Assembly: GCA_903831575.1 (NCBI GenBank)
Contig: CAIKYB010000027.1
Location: 1-64,000, forward strand
DNA length: 64,000 nt
Direction of reading: 5' to 3'
Origin: an uncultured Bacteroidota bacterium
GTDB taxonomy: Bacteria; Bacteroidota; Bacteroidia; Chitinophagales; Chitinophagaceae
Part shown: positions 44,636 through 54,666 of the stretch, in pieces
How positions within the stretch are numbered: the first letter of the stretch is position 1
Layout of the letters: the number at the start of each line of letters is the position of its first letter
Position numbers and translations under genes: made by a program
The notes under the pieces: generated by a model
Seen by the model: only the letters and a program-made list of their open reading frames with translations
Database searches by the model: none
Told to the model about the DNA's origin: nothing

Positions 44636-46795
44636 ATGAAAAAAACACTACTGCTATTTTTGCTTGCGATACAAGTATTAATAACTGCTGCGCAGCAATC
44701 AACTCCTTTGAAAATTATTGATAGTAAAACGCTTCATCCTATTATTGGTGCATCAATTTCAAAATCGAAGCAATCACTCTCGCAATCAGATACATCAGGA
44801 GTAGCAACGCTATCACTAGCGGGAAAGAATACACTGGAGATTTCAGCAATTGGATATGATTCCCAATTGATTGATGTTACGTTTCCTTCAGCGGAGGCAC
44901 TAACTATTTATTTGGTTTCAACACAATCCTCAATGGAGGAAGTGACAATTGTATCCTCTACAAGAACAAATCAAAATATTGAAACAGCCCCAATAAAAAT
45001 AGAAGTTTTAGGCGCTGAAGAAATGCAGGAAGAAAGTATGGTAAAACCTTCAACGGTTATGGGAATTATTGGAGATGTAAGCGGTGTGCAAATTCAACAA
45101 ACCAGTGCAGTTTCAGGAAATTCAAATGTGAGAATTCAGGGATTGGATGGAAGGTATACACAAATTTTAAGAGATGGCTTGCCATTGTATGAAGGCTTCA
45201 GTGGAGGGTTTGGCGTGATGAGTATTCCTCCATTGGATTTAAAACAAGTTGAATTGATTAAAGGATCAGCATCTACTTTGTATGGTGCAGGCGCGATTGG
45301 TGGGCTGGTAAATTTAATTTCTAAAAGACCTACAACAAAACAAGAAGGAATTTTTACACTCAATCAAACTACTTTACAAGAAACTAATTTCAATAGCTTT
45401 TTATCAAAACGGTACAAGAAATTTGGATATACTTTTTATGCAGGAGCCAGCAAACAAAATGCAGTAGATGTGAATAAAGATGGATTTTCAGATGTAGCTA
45501 AATGGCAATCGCTTGTGGTCCATCCCAGATTGTTTTTTTATCCAAAAGAAAATACCATACTTACTTTAGGATTTACTAAAACGTTGGATAAAAGATTGGG
45601 AGGAGACATGTTAGTTATAGAGGATAAAAAAGATGCTGTTCATCAATACTACGAGCAAAATAAAATAGACAGAAGCACCGCTGAACTGCTTTTTGAAAAG
45701 AATTACAATAGCAAAAATAAATTTTTTATAAAGTCATCTTTAAGCAGTTTTGACAGAACTATTTCCACCACTTCTCATTCATTTAAAGCCAATCAATTAG
45801 ACTATTTTTCTGAAGCATCATTTGTAATCAATAAGCCAAAATGCTCTTGGGTAACAGGGATTAATTTCCTCGGAAATAATTTCAAGAAAATATCAGGCGA
45901 CAGCGTTTATTTAAATAACAAATCTAATAATACTGTTGGTGCATTTGTTCAATATACTTACAAGTGGAAAGACAAATCTTCTTTTGAATTGGGATTAAGA
46001 AATGATTATCATTTCCAATACGGAAACTTTGTATTGCCAAGGTTTGCCATTTTTCATCAAATCAACAGCCATTGGGGCGCCAGAGCAGGTTTTGGAGCCG
46101 GGTATAAAATTCCTGATGCATTAACACCCCAAATTAATGACTACGCTATTGAAAAGATTTTGCCAATTAACGACATCGTGAAAGTTGAAAAGTCTTTCGG
46201 ATATAATCTGGAGTGTAATTACAAAGCTAGTCTCGGTGACGAAAATAATATTTTTATCAATCAGGCATTTTTCCTTACTCAATTAGACAATCCCTTAATT
46301 GCTATGGAGCAACCAGATGGCTTGGTTTCTTTTTCTAGTGCTACAAAGCCAATCATAACAAAAGGGTTTGATACTTACATAAAATTACATTTGGAAGATT
46401 GGGAATTATACGCAGGCTACACCTATACGTTAGCCGAAAGGAAATACTTATCAGATAACCAGTTTATGCCTTTTACACCCAAATTCAGAATGGCTTACAT
46501 GCTTACAAAAGAATGGGAAGGTAGAGCCAGATTTTGTATCGAAACTTCCTATAATGGTTATCAATACAGAGAAGATTATTCGAAAACGCCAGATTATTTA
46601 TTTATGGCATCCATGTTTGAATACAAATTCAATAAACACCTAAGTGTGGTAGTAAATGTTGAAAATATTTTAGATAATAGACAAAGTAAAACAGAAGGGC
46701 TTTACTCTGGAAGCATTACCAATCCTGAATTTAAAACACTTTGGGCTCCAATTGATGGAAGAGCCTTCAACGCTTGCATAAAATATTCATTGTAA
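44636..46795 (+). CDS. TonB-dependent outer-membrane receptor
   Basis: Outer-membrane importer of 719 residues. After a signal peptide (about 1-20, ending AAQQ) an N-terminal carboxypeptidase-regulatory-like domain (about 25-95) precedes the plug (about 110-225; VMGIIGDVSGVQIQQTS, NVRIQGLDGRYTQILRDG and STLYGAGAIGGLVN, of which the words IQGLDGRYTQ and LYGAGAIGG are diagnostic) and a beta-barrel. The ligand is unknown; the plug pattern resembles siderophore, heme and copper receptors. The start at 44636 avoids overlap with cphB, whose stop is 31 bases upstream. Functional linkage to cyanophycin is doubtful. Confidence 0.9.
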   Translation: MKKTLLLFLLAIQVLITAAQQSTPLKIIDSKTLHPIIGASISKSKQSLSQSDTSGVATLSLAGKNTLEISAIGYDSQLIDVTFPSAEALTIYLVSTQSSMEEVTIVSSTRTNQNIETAPIKIEVLGAEEMQEESMVKPSTVMGIIGDVSGVQIQQTSAVSGNSNVRIQGLDGRYTQILRDGLPLYEGFSGGFGVMSIPPLDLKQVELIKGSASTLYGAGAIGGLVNLISKRPTTKQEGIFTLNQTTLQETNFNSFLSKRYKKFGYTFYAGASKQNAVDVNKDGFSDVAKWQSLVVHPRLFFYPKENTILTLGFTKTLDKRLGGDMLVIEDKKDAVHQYYEQNKIDRSTAELLFEKNYNSKNKFFIKSSLSSFDRTISTTSHSFKANQLDYFSEASFVINKPKCSWVTGINFLGNNFKKISGDSVYLNNKSNNTVGAFVQYTYKWKDKSSFELGLRNDYHFQYGNFVLPRFAIFHQINSHWGARAGFGAGYKIPDALTPQINDYAIEKILPINDIVKVEKSFGYNLECNYKASLGDENNIFINQAFFLTQLDNPLIAMEQPDGLVSFSSATKPIITKGFDTYIKLHLEDWELYAGYTYTLAERKYLSDNQFMPFTPKFRMAYMLTKEWEGRARFCIETSYNGYQYREDYSKTPDYLFMASMFEYKFNKHLSVVVNVENILDNRQSKTEGLYSGSITNPEFKTLWAPIDGRAFNACIKYSL

Positions 46796-46833
46796 GGCAC
46801 AACTTAAAATGAAATCTCGCTTTTAAAGTTGGT

Positions 46834-48117
46834 TTATGAGATTGCTTTTACCAGGTAATAATTTTTTTTGCCAACTTGTACCAGTATAAAACTGTCGTGT
46901 AATAAATGAGTTGTATGAATAGTCAATTGCAAATCAGTTATTTTTTCTCTGTTGATACTAACTCCTCCATTCTGTAACATTTTCCTTGCAGCTCCTTTAC
47001 TTTCAAAAATGTTATTTTCGGTAAGGAAATTGAGGATATCAACCCCTGCAATGATGTTGTTCTTATCGTAATTACATTTCACAATGCCTTCAATGGAATC
47101 AAGGTCTTCAATGGTTAGTGCAGTGACTGGCGCTTTTGTATTGGAGAATAATTTTTGTGTTGTTTCAATGGCTTTATACAGTTCATCTTTTCCATGAACA
47201 AAAAGGGTCAGCTCTTCCGCTAATTTCTTTTGTAATAAACGTTCAGCTGGATTTTCTTCATGCGATTTGATGCATGCGTTAATAACGTCTTCTGTTAAAA
47301 AAGTGAATATTTTTATCCAGTTAATAGCATCAGAATCCGAAGCGTTTAACCAAAATTGATAGAATTGATAAGGTGTTGTTTTATTGGGGTCTAACCAGAT
47401 ATTTCCTTTCTCTGTTTTGCCAAATTTTCCACCATCTGCTTTTTTAATTAACGGGCATGTAAACGCAAAAGCTTCTCCACCAGTTTTTCTTCTGATTAAT
47501 TCTGTTCCTGTAACAATATTTCCCCATTGGTCGCTACCACCCATTTGCAATTTGCAGTTTTTGTTTTTGTACAACCAGTAAAAATCATATCCTTGCACTA
47601 GCTGGTAAGTAAATTCTGTAAATGACATGCCATTTTCGCTTTCCAGTCTTTTCTTCACACTATCTTTCGCCATCATGTAATTAACGGTGATGTGCTTTCC
47701 TGCCTCTCTGATGAAATCAAGAAAAGTAATGGATTTAAACCAATCGTAATTATTAGTAAGTTCCGCTGCATTGGGGAGCGAAGCATCAAAGTTTAAAAAT
47801 TGTTCTAATTGCGCTCTCACTCCTTTAACATTCTTATTTAATTCATCTTCACTCAGCATATTTCTTTCTTCACTCTTTCCACTTGGATCGCCTACCATTC
47901 CAGTGGCTCCACCAACTAACGCAATAGGTTTATGACCTGCTTTTTGTAAATGAACCAATAATAGAATAGGTACCAGACTGCCAATATGAAGGCTGTCTGC
48001 AGTAGGATCAAAACCTACATATGCGGAAGTCATTTCTTTTTGTAATTGTTCTTCCGTGCCCGGCATGATGTCCTGAATCATGCCTCTCCATTTAAGCTCT
48101 TTTATAAGATTAGCCAT
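46834..48117 (-). CDS. tyrS: Tyrosyl-tRNA synthetase
   Basis: Class I aminoacyl-tRNA synthetase of 427 residues. The HIGH-type motif is HIGS (44-47) in FDPTADSLHIGS, followed by GGATGMVGDPSGK, the tyrosine-specificity segment QGYDFYWLYKN and QMGGSDQWGN, and the KMSKS-type loop KFGKTEKGN near 233. The C-terminal S4-like RNA-binding domain (about 355-425) contains AARKMLQNGGVSIN. Monocistronic as far as can be seen. Confidence 0.97.
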   Translation of the reverse strand: MANLIKELKWRGMIQDIMPGTEEQLQKEMTSAYVGFDPTADSLHIGSLVPILLLVHLQKAGHKPIALVGGATGMVGDPSGKSEERNMLSEDELNKNVKGVRAQLEQFLNFDASLPNAAELTNNYDWFKSITFLDFIREAGKHITVNYMMAKDSVKKRLESENGMSFTEFTYQLVQGYDFYWLYKNKNCKLQMGGSDQWGNIVTGTELIRRKTGGEAFAFTCPLIKKADGGKFGKTEKGNIWLDPNKTTPYQFYQFWLNASDSDAINWIKIFTFLTEDVINACIKSHEENPAERLLQKKLAEELTLFVHGKDELYKAIETTQKLFSNTKAPVTALTIEDLDSIEGIVKCNYDKNNIIAGVDILNFLTENNIFESKGAARKMLQNGGVSINREKITDLQLTIHTTHLLHDSFILVQVGKKNYYLVKAIS

Positions 48118-48316
48118 ATTTTTTAAATACTAAGTTTGATCGCAATCATGCAAAAGTCAGCATATTATTTTTAATAACAAATTAGGATCATTATTAAAAT
48201 CACGTTTAGGTCGTTATTAAAACGTCTAAAATTGTTTAAAATACTATGTTTAAAGCTCATTTAGTTGTAAATTTGAAAGGTTGTAATACTAAGCAAAAGT
48301 GTAAAAAAAACATCAC

Positions 48317-49423
48317 ATGAATCGATTTTCTTTTTTGATTTTATTTTTCATCTCGCTTTTTTCATCAACTTCTTTCTCACAATTTAGAAAATATTCAAAT
48401 GAATTCTTAAATATTGGAGCTGGTGCTAGAGGACTTGCTATGGGTGGCGCTCAGGTAGCTTCTGTAAGTGATGGTACTTCAGGATATTGGAATCCAGCTG
48501 GTCTCACAGAAGTAAAAGACAAAACAGAGGTAATGTTTATGCATGCTGATTATTTCGCAGGCATAGCTAAATACGATTACGCTACGGTTGCTATACCTGT
48601 AGAGGATAATAAGCGAACATTAGGATTTTCTTTATTGAGATTCGCTGTAGATGATATTCCAAATACACTTTATTTAGTAGAGCCAGACGGCAGTATTAAT
48701 TACAATAACATACAAACTTTTTCTTCAGCTGATTATGCATTTCTTTTTTCCTATGCACAGCATTATAAAGAGTCGGATGGAAAAAATATCAGTATTGGTG
48801 CAAATGCAAAAGTGATTTATAGAAAAGTAGGATCCTTTGCAACGGCCTGGGGCTTTGGTCTGGATGCTGGAATTACCATGCATGGCAATCGTTGGCGCGC
48901 AGGCCTTGTGGCAAAAGATGTAACGACTACTTTTAATGCCTGGTCTTTTAAATTTACAGACATGGAAAAAGAAGCTTTGTACCTTACTCAAAATGAAATC
49001 CCTATCAAATCAACAGAATTAACCGCTCCGCGGTTGGTTTTGGGAGGAGCTTATAATTTTTATATTTCACCATCAATTCATTTATTAACAGAAGTCAATC
49101 TGGATTTTACATTTGATGGGAAACGTAATACAATTCTTAGTACTAATGCTGTTAGTGTTGATCCTCACATTGGAATAGAAGGGGCTATTCAAGATGTGTT
49201 TTTTGTAAGAGCAGGAATTTCTAACTTTCAAAAAACAATTTCTGATAAAGACACCTTAAATCAATCGAAGACATGGATATACCAGCCGAGTTTGGGTGCG
49301 GGTTTTAAAATAAAAAATGTCTCTATTGATTATGCTTTTACTAATCTTGCTAATCAAAGCAATCCATTATTTACTCATGTTTTTTCTTTGAAATTACGAT
49401 TGTCAAAACGTAAAGAATACTAA
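48317..49423 (+). CDS. PorV/PorQ-family outer-membrane protein (T9SS)
   Basis: Outer-membrane beta-barrel of 368 residues with a signal peptide (about 1-21, ending SFSQ). It begins with the PorV-like pattern EFLNIGAGARGLAMGGAQVA, then SDGTSGYWNPAGL, both typical of the FadL-like T9SS proteins PorV, PorQ and PorP neighbours. PorV presents sorting-domain cargo to the PorU sortase. The pairing with the C25 protein 12 bases downstream supports a sortase partner. A TAAATTTG -7-like box (48268-48275) lies 42 bases upstream. Confidence 0.85.
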   Translation: MNRFSFLILFFISLFSSTSFSQFRKYSNEFLNIGAGARGLAMGGAQVASVSDGTSGYWNPAGLTEVKDKTEVMFMHADYFAGIAKYDYATVAIPVEDNKRTLGFSLLRFAVDDIPNTLYLVEPDGSINYNNIQTFSSADYAFLFSYAQHYKESDGKNISIGANAKVIYRKVGSFATAWGFGLDAGITMHGNRWRAGLVAKDVTTTFNAWSFKFTDMEKEALYLTQNEIPIKSTELTAPRLVLGGAYNFYISPSIHLLTEVNLDFTFDGKRNTILSTNAVSVDPHIGIEGAIQDVFFVRAGISNFQKTISDKDTLNQSKTWIYQPSLGAGFKIKNVSIDYAFTNLANQSNPLFTHVFSLKLRLSKRKEY

Positions 49424-49435
49424 TTTTTATCTGTT

Positions 49436-52400
49436 ATGATGTTAAGAAATTTTTTTACCATTCTATTACTGCTGTTTGTATCGCTTGTTCACGCTCAATT
49501 GAACAACAGCTGGATTGACTATAATAAAACTTATTACAAGTTTACAGTTGCAAATGATGGCTTATACAGAATTCCTCAATCAGCACTTGCTGCCAATCCA
49601 GCACTTGCAACTGTAAATGCTGATTATTTTCAATTGTGGCGGAATGGATTGCAAATCAGAATCTATACTACTATCTCAAATGCTCCGTTGACACCTAATG
49701 ATTATATTGAGTTTTGGGGAGAGATGAATGATGGGAAAGCAGATAAACAATTATATTTAAATCCCGATTTTCAATTAGCAGACAAGTATAGTCTTGAAAC
49801 TGATACCGCTGCTTATTTCTTAACAGTAAATACATTTACGCCTAATCTTAGATTTATTTCAACCAATAATAGCGCACCAAGCAATGCTATTCCAGATCCA
49901 TATTTCATGAGAGATGTTGATTATTATTACAGAGATAATCTTAACAGAGGAGAAGCAAGAGTTATTGGAGAATATGTGTATTCATCGTCTTATGATCGCG
50001 GAGAAGGATTGACTAGTAATCCAGGTTACGCAGTTTGTTGCGATATCAATAAGGATTTTTATAACTTAAATGTCTATACCGGAGGTGGAGCAAATTCATT
50101 GTCTGTAAGGGTTAATGCTGTAGGGTTGGCACTGAATTCTAGAAACTTAAGAATAAAACTGAATCAAAATGATTTAACAGCACCACCTTTTGGGCAGTCT
50201 ATTGCAATGGCTGATTTTAATTACAAGAAAGTAAATCTTAGCAACTTGCCTTTAACATTATTGCAAGACCCTAATTACTTAAATATAAAAATAGGGAGCA
50301 CATCAACCAATGCAAATGATCGCTTTGTAGTTTCTAATATTGGGCTTACTTATCCATCAATATTTAATTTTTCCAATGCCAATAGTTTTAAATTTACATT
50401 GGCTGCATCATCAACAGGAAACTATCTTGTAATAGATAGTTTTAATTTTGGAATGACTCCTCCAATATTGTTTGATCTAACATCAGGTACAAGATATTTA
50501 GGTGAAATCAGCTCTACTCTGGGCAAGGTGAAGTTTGTCTTACCCTCTTCCACAACAACTAGAAGTTTTATTTTAGTAAGTCAAATGACTGTTAATTCAA
50601 TTTCAAATTTCACAACAAGAAATTTCATAAACTTTTCTGATGGAAATAATCAAGGTGCTTATTTGATTATCAGCAATCCTGTTTTGTATAACGATGGTAA
50701 TGGACACAATTATGTTGAAGAATACAGGCAATACAGAAGTTCTATACAAGGAGGAAGTTTTAATAGCAAAATTTATAATATAGCCGAACTCACCGATCAA
50801 TTTGGATTTGGAATAAAAAATCACCCTGGTGCTATTCGTGACTTTATTCGGTTTGCGTATTCCAATTTTAATCCATCACCCGAGTATGTATTTATTATTG
50901 GAAGAGGGGTGGATTATGCAGATCAAAGAAGAAATGCCGCAAGTCCAATTTTACAACAACTGAATTTAGTTCCAACTTTTGGCTGGCCAGCTTCTGACAT
51001 TTTGTTGTCTGCAGCTCCCGGACAATTTACGCCGCTTATTCCTATAGGCAGACTTGCTGCTATCAATGGCGAAGAAGTAAATAATTATTTAATTAAAATA
51101 CAACAATACGAATCTGCTCAACAATCAAATAGCGGGAATAGTCAAGATAAACTTTGGATGAAGAATTTTATGCACATTTCAGGAGGAAGAGATAGTGCGG
51201 AAAATGACCAGTTTAGTCGCTATATGAATGGGTATAAGTCACTTGCACAAGATACTTTAATTGGTGCCAGTGTAGAAAGTTTTTCAAAAACATCTACAGG
51301 TGTTGTACAACAGGCAAGCAACCAAAGGATTGATGATTTGTTTACACAGGGCCTTAGTTTTATTGGATATTTTGGGCACTCCTCGGCTAATACTTTCGAA
51401 TTTAATTTAAGTAATCCGTTAGTATATAACAACGCTGGGAAGTATCCGTTCTTTAATGTAAGTGGTTGCAGCGCAGGGAACTATTATACTTTTGATCAGC
51501 TTCGTTTATCTGGAACCTTGACCCTATCTGAAAAATATGTGCTGGCAAATCAGCGCGGAAGCATTGGTTTTTTAGCAGATACACATTTCGGCATTCCTCC
51601 ATTTTTAAATTTTTATAATATTTCATTGTACAAACATTTTTGTCAATCTGATTATGGCAAATCGATTGGCAATCAAATAAAAGCTGTAACAAAAGAGCTA
51701 GGAGGATTAAACAGCACCCTTGATTTTTATACCCGAATGCATCTAGAGGAAATCAATCTTCACGGTGACCCCGCATTAAAAATTAATTATTTTTCAAAAC
51801 CAGATTATGTTATCGAAGACCAGATGGTTAAAATTAATCCAACTACAATTTCGGTTGCAGATAATAGATTTGGCCTCAAAATAAAAATTTATAATATTGG
51901 AAAATATGAAAAAGATTCCTTGTGGGCAACAGTAAAATTGAAGCTCCCCAATGACTCTGTTATAGTTTTATTTAAAAAATTACTACCAGGGTTTAATAAT
52001 ATTTATACCTCACCTTATTATCCCAATAATCCATACTTGCTTGATACAGCTATTAATATTTCCGCTTTAAATAAAGGACTAAATAAAATTATCATTGACT
52101 TAGATACTTCTAATATCATAGATGAACTCAATGAAATGAATAATACACTTACTAAAGAGTTTTATGTTTTCCCTGATGAACTGAGGCCTGTGTACCCGTC
52201 AAATTTTTCTATTGTGAATCGTCAGAATATTAGTTATAGTGCCAGTACCACTAATCAGTTTATCGGGATAAGAGCCTATAAGATGGAAATAGATACAACA
52301 GAATTATTCAATTCGCCTTTCAAAAAATCTTATGATAAAACGGGACCTGGTGGACTTGTTGAATTTAATCCGTCAAACTTAATTTTTACAGACAGTACAG

Positions 52401-54580
52401 TTTATTATTGGAGAGTAGCAACTGTCCCATTAAATTCAAATATATTAACTTGGAATAGTTCATCGTTTGTATACTTATCTTCCAGTTCCCATGGATACAA
52501 TCAATCTCATTATTATCAATTTCTGAAATCAAATTATAGTGATATCAAACTTGATTCGAGCAGACAATTTAGATTCAATGAAATACCTCAAAATTTGACA
52601 ATTCGAACAGGGTTATATCCTTATTTCAATTATGACAGAATTAATGTTAATCTAGGACTTAACCAATTGGAATTTTACGGCTGTATAAATTTTGGTGTTC
52701 CAGGTGGCTACAACAATATGCAATTTTATGTCTTCGATACTTTGACATTACTTCCATGGCGTAATCGTAACGTTACTAATACCAGTGGATTATATGGAAG
52801 CAGGAATGTTTGTCAGGGTGGATCACCAAATGATTCTACCAGAGCGTTTTTTGAATATAATTATAGTAACGCTCTTCACAGAGCCAATGCAATGAATTTT
52901 ATTGATTCGATTCCGAATGGGATGTATGTTGCTATTGCAAATCTGGCTAATACTACTAACACTTCATTTATTAATCAATGGATGGATGATACGCTTAGTT
53001 TAGGATCTGGGCATTCTCTATATCATAAACTCAAATCTATTGGCTTTGAGCAAATTGATAGCTTTACTCAAAATTTACCTTTCTTATATTTTTTCAAAAA
53101 AGGGAATAACAACTTTCCTTCGACTCAAATTATGGGCCCAACGCAATCCTCATACATTGATCAAACTTTCAGATTGATGGGAGCAGGTTCAAGTGTAGGG
53201 ACTATTGAATCTCCAGTGTACGGTCCTGTCAGGTCATGGAAATCTTTGCATTGGAGAGGATCTACTACAGATCCAGACGTGAATGCAGATTCGGTAAAAG
53301 TACAGGTTTGGGGTACAGGTAACAGTGGTGTGTTTGCTTTGCTTTCAACAATGTACCCATCTCAAGATACCAGTTTGGCTTTCGTAGATTCACCTTTTAT
53401 TAAATTAGTTGTAATCAATAAAGATGAACATTTTTTAACGCCAAATCAATTACGTTATTTAAGAGTTAATGCAGATTTGCTTCCGGAAGGAGCAGTAGCG
53501 CCTGCAATTTTATTTACTGCAAAAGACAGTGTCGAAGAAGGAGAACCAATTGATTTAAGCATCGCGTTTAAAAATATCAGTGACAATTCTTTTGATAGTC
53601 TTCTAAAAGTAAAATTGATTATTAGCAAATCAGATAACACTATTGATACGATTCTTATTCCAAAACGTAAAACACTCATCTCCGGTGATACTATTAATAT
53701 TCATTATAAAATAGACACCCGAAATTTTAGTGAGGGTAATACATGGAGTATTGATTTTAATCCGGATAATGACCAACCCGAACAGTTCCATTATAATAAT
53801 GTCTGGAGTAATAATTTTTACATTAAAAAAAATGATAAATATAACCCTTTGCTTGATGTTACTTTTGATGGGGTGCATATTCTTAATAAAGATATTGTTG
53901 CTTCAAAACCACATATTTTAATCAAACTAAAAGATGAGAATCGCTTTCTGGCATTGGATGACACCTCGTTAATGACCCTGAAAGTCAAGTTTCCCGACAA
54001 TAGCATTCATTCCTATCAATTTGGTGATACCATGCGTTTTATTCCTGCTAGTTTAAATTCCGGAGAAAATACAGCAAGTATTGAATTCTTACCTGCATTT
54101 GCTGAGGATGGCGATTATGAGCTTATCGTTTCAGGTAAGGATGCTTCTGGAAACAATGCTGGGAGCAGTAATAATACAGAAAGCTTAACCTATCGTGTAG
54201 GGTTTTCCGTTATTAATAAACCAATGATCTCTAATTTATTAAACTATCCCAATCCATTTACTACTTCAACGGCATTCGTTTTTACCGTTACAGGTAGCGA
54301 AATTCCTCAGAATATTAGAATTCAAATTTTAACAATAACAGGGAAAGTAGTTAGAGAGATTACAAAAAATGAGTTAGGGCCTATTCATATCGGAAGAAAT
54401 ATTACCGAATTTAAATGGGATGGAACAGATATGTATGGTCAAAAATTGGCAAACGGTGTTTATATATATAGGGTATTAACGAATTTAAATGGAAAATCAT
54501 TGGATAAATACACCGCCGATGGCGATAATACAGATAAATATTTCAAAAAAGGATACGGTAAAATGTATTTAATGAGGTAA
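49436..54580 (+). CDS. Giant C25 peptidase, PorU2-like T9SS sortase candidate
   Basis: Exported protein of 1714 residues, much longer than PorU (roughly 1100-1200). A signal peptide (about 1-21) is followed by a beta-rich N-terminal region. A gingipain-type C25 domain (about 430-790) carries the dyad in YFGHSSANTFEF (His648) and NVSGCSAGNYY (Cys678) and ends with LHGDPALKI. Several beta-sandwich modules follow, then a FlgD-like C-terminal domain with NYPNPFTTST near 1602 and WDGTDMYGQKLANGVYIYR. Transcribed with the PorV-like gene. Sortase activity is inferred from family and context. Confidence 0.82.
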   Translation: MMLRNFFTILLLLFVSLVHAQLNNSWIDYNKTYYKFTVANDGLYRIPQSALAANPALATVNADYFQLWRNGLQIRIYTTISNAPLTPNDYIEFWGEMNDGKADKQLYLNPDFQLADKYSLETDTAAYFLTVNTFTPNLRFISTNNSAPSNAIPDPYFMRDVDYYYRDNLNRGEARVIGEYVYSSSYDRGEGLTSNPGYAVCCDINKDFYNLNVYTGGGANSLSVRVNAVGLALNSRNLRIKLNQNDLTAPPFGQSIAMADFNYKKVNLSNLPLTLLQDPNYLNIKIGSTSTNANDRFVVSNIGLTYPSIFNFSNANSFKFTLAASSTGNYLVIDSFNFGMTPPILFDLTSGTRYLGEISSTLGKVKFVLPSSTTTRSFILVSQMTVNSISNFTTRNFINFSDGNNQGAYLIISNPVLYNDGNGHNYVEEYRQYRSSIQGGSFNSKIYNIAELTDQFGFGIKNHPGAIRDFIRFAYSNFNPSPEYVFIIGRGVDYADQRRNAASPILQQLNLVPTFGWPASDILLSAAPGQFTPLIPIGRLAAINGEEVNNYLIKIQQYESAQQSNSGNSQDKLWMKNFMHISGGRDSAENDQFSRYMNGYKSLAQDTLIGASVESFSKTSTGVVQQASNQRIDDLFTQGLSFIGYFGHSSANTFEFNLSNPLVYNNAGKYPFFNVSGCSAGNYYTFDQLRLSGTLTLSEKYVLANQRGSIGFLADTHFGIPPFLNFYNISLYKHFCQSDYGKSIGNQIKAVTKELGGLNSTLDFYTRMHLEEINLHGDPALKINYFSKPDYVIEDQMVKINPTTISVADNRFGLKIKIYNIGKYEKDSLWATVKLKLPNDSVIVLFKKLLPGFNNIYTSPYYPNNPYLLDTAINISALNKGLNKIIIDLDTSNIIDELNEMNNTLTKEFYVFPDELRPVYPSNFSIVNRQNISYSASTTNQFIGIRAYKMEIDTTELFNSPFKKSYDKTGPGGLVEFNPSNLIFTDSTVYYWRVATVPLNSNILTWNSSSFVYLSSSSHGYNQSHYYQFLKSNYSDIKLDSSRQFRFNEIPQNLTIRTGLYPYFNYDRINVNLGLNQLEFYGCINFGVPGGYNNMQFYVFDTLTLLPWRNRNVTNTSGLYGSRNVCQGGSPNDSTRAFFEYNYSNALHRANAMNFIDSIPNGMYVAIANLANTTNTSFINQWMDDTLSLGSGHSLYHKLKSIGFEQIDSFTQNLPFLYFFKKGNNNFPSTQIMGPTQSSYIDQTFRLMGAGSSVGTIESPVYGPVRSWKSLHWRGSTTDPDVNADSVKVQVWGTGNSGVFALLSTMYPSQDTSLAFVDSPFIKLVVINKDEHFLTPNQLRYLRVNADLLPEGAVAPAILFTAKDSVEEGEPIDLSIAFKNISDNSFDSLLKVKLIISKSDNTIDTILIPKRKTLISGDTINIHYKIDTRNFSEGNTWSIDFNPDNDQPEQFHYNNVWSNNFYIKKNDKYNPLLDVTFDGVHILNKDIVASKPHILIKLKDENRFLALDDTSLMTLKVKFPDNSIHSYQFGDTMRFIPASLNSGENTASIEFLPAFAEDGDYELIVSGKDASGNNAGSSNNTESLTYRVGFSVINKPMISNLLNYPNPFTTSTAFVFTVTGSEIPQNIRIQILTITGKVVREITKNELGPIHIGRNITEFKWDGTDMYGQKLANGVYIYRVLTNLNGKSLDKYTADGDNTDKYFKKGYGKMYLMR

Positions 54581-54604
54581 TTTTTCTCAAATAGAAAATC
54601 ATTG

Positions 54605-54640
54605 AAAGGTTGCTTTACACAAGCAGCCTTTTTTATTTTT
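54605..54640 (+). terminator. Intrinsic terminator after the PorU2-like gene
   Basis: AGGTTGCTT and AAGCAGCCT (54607-54615 and 54621-54629) pair with one G-U wobble around a five-base loop, followed by TTTTTTATTTTT. It separates the T9SS pair from the Hsp70 gene. Confidence 0.85.
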
Positions 54641-54666
54641 AACTTCGCTTCTTAAAATTTAATTCG

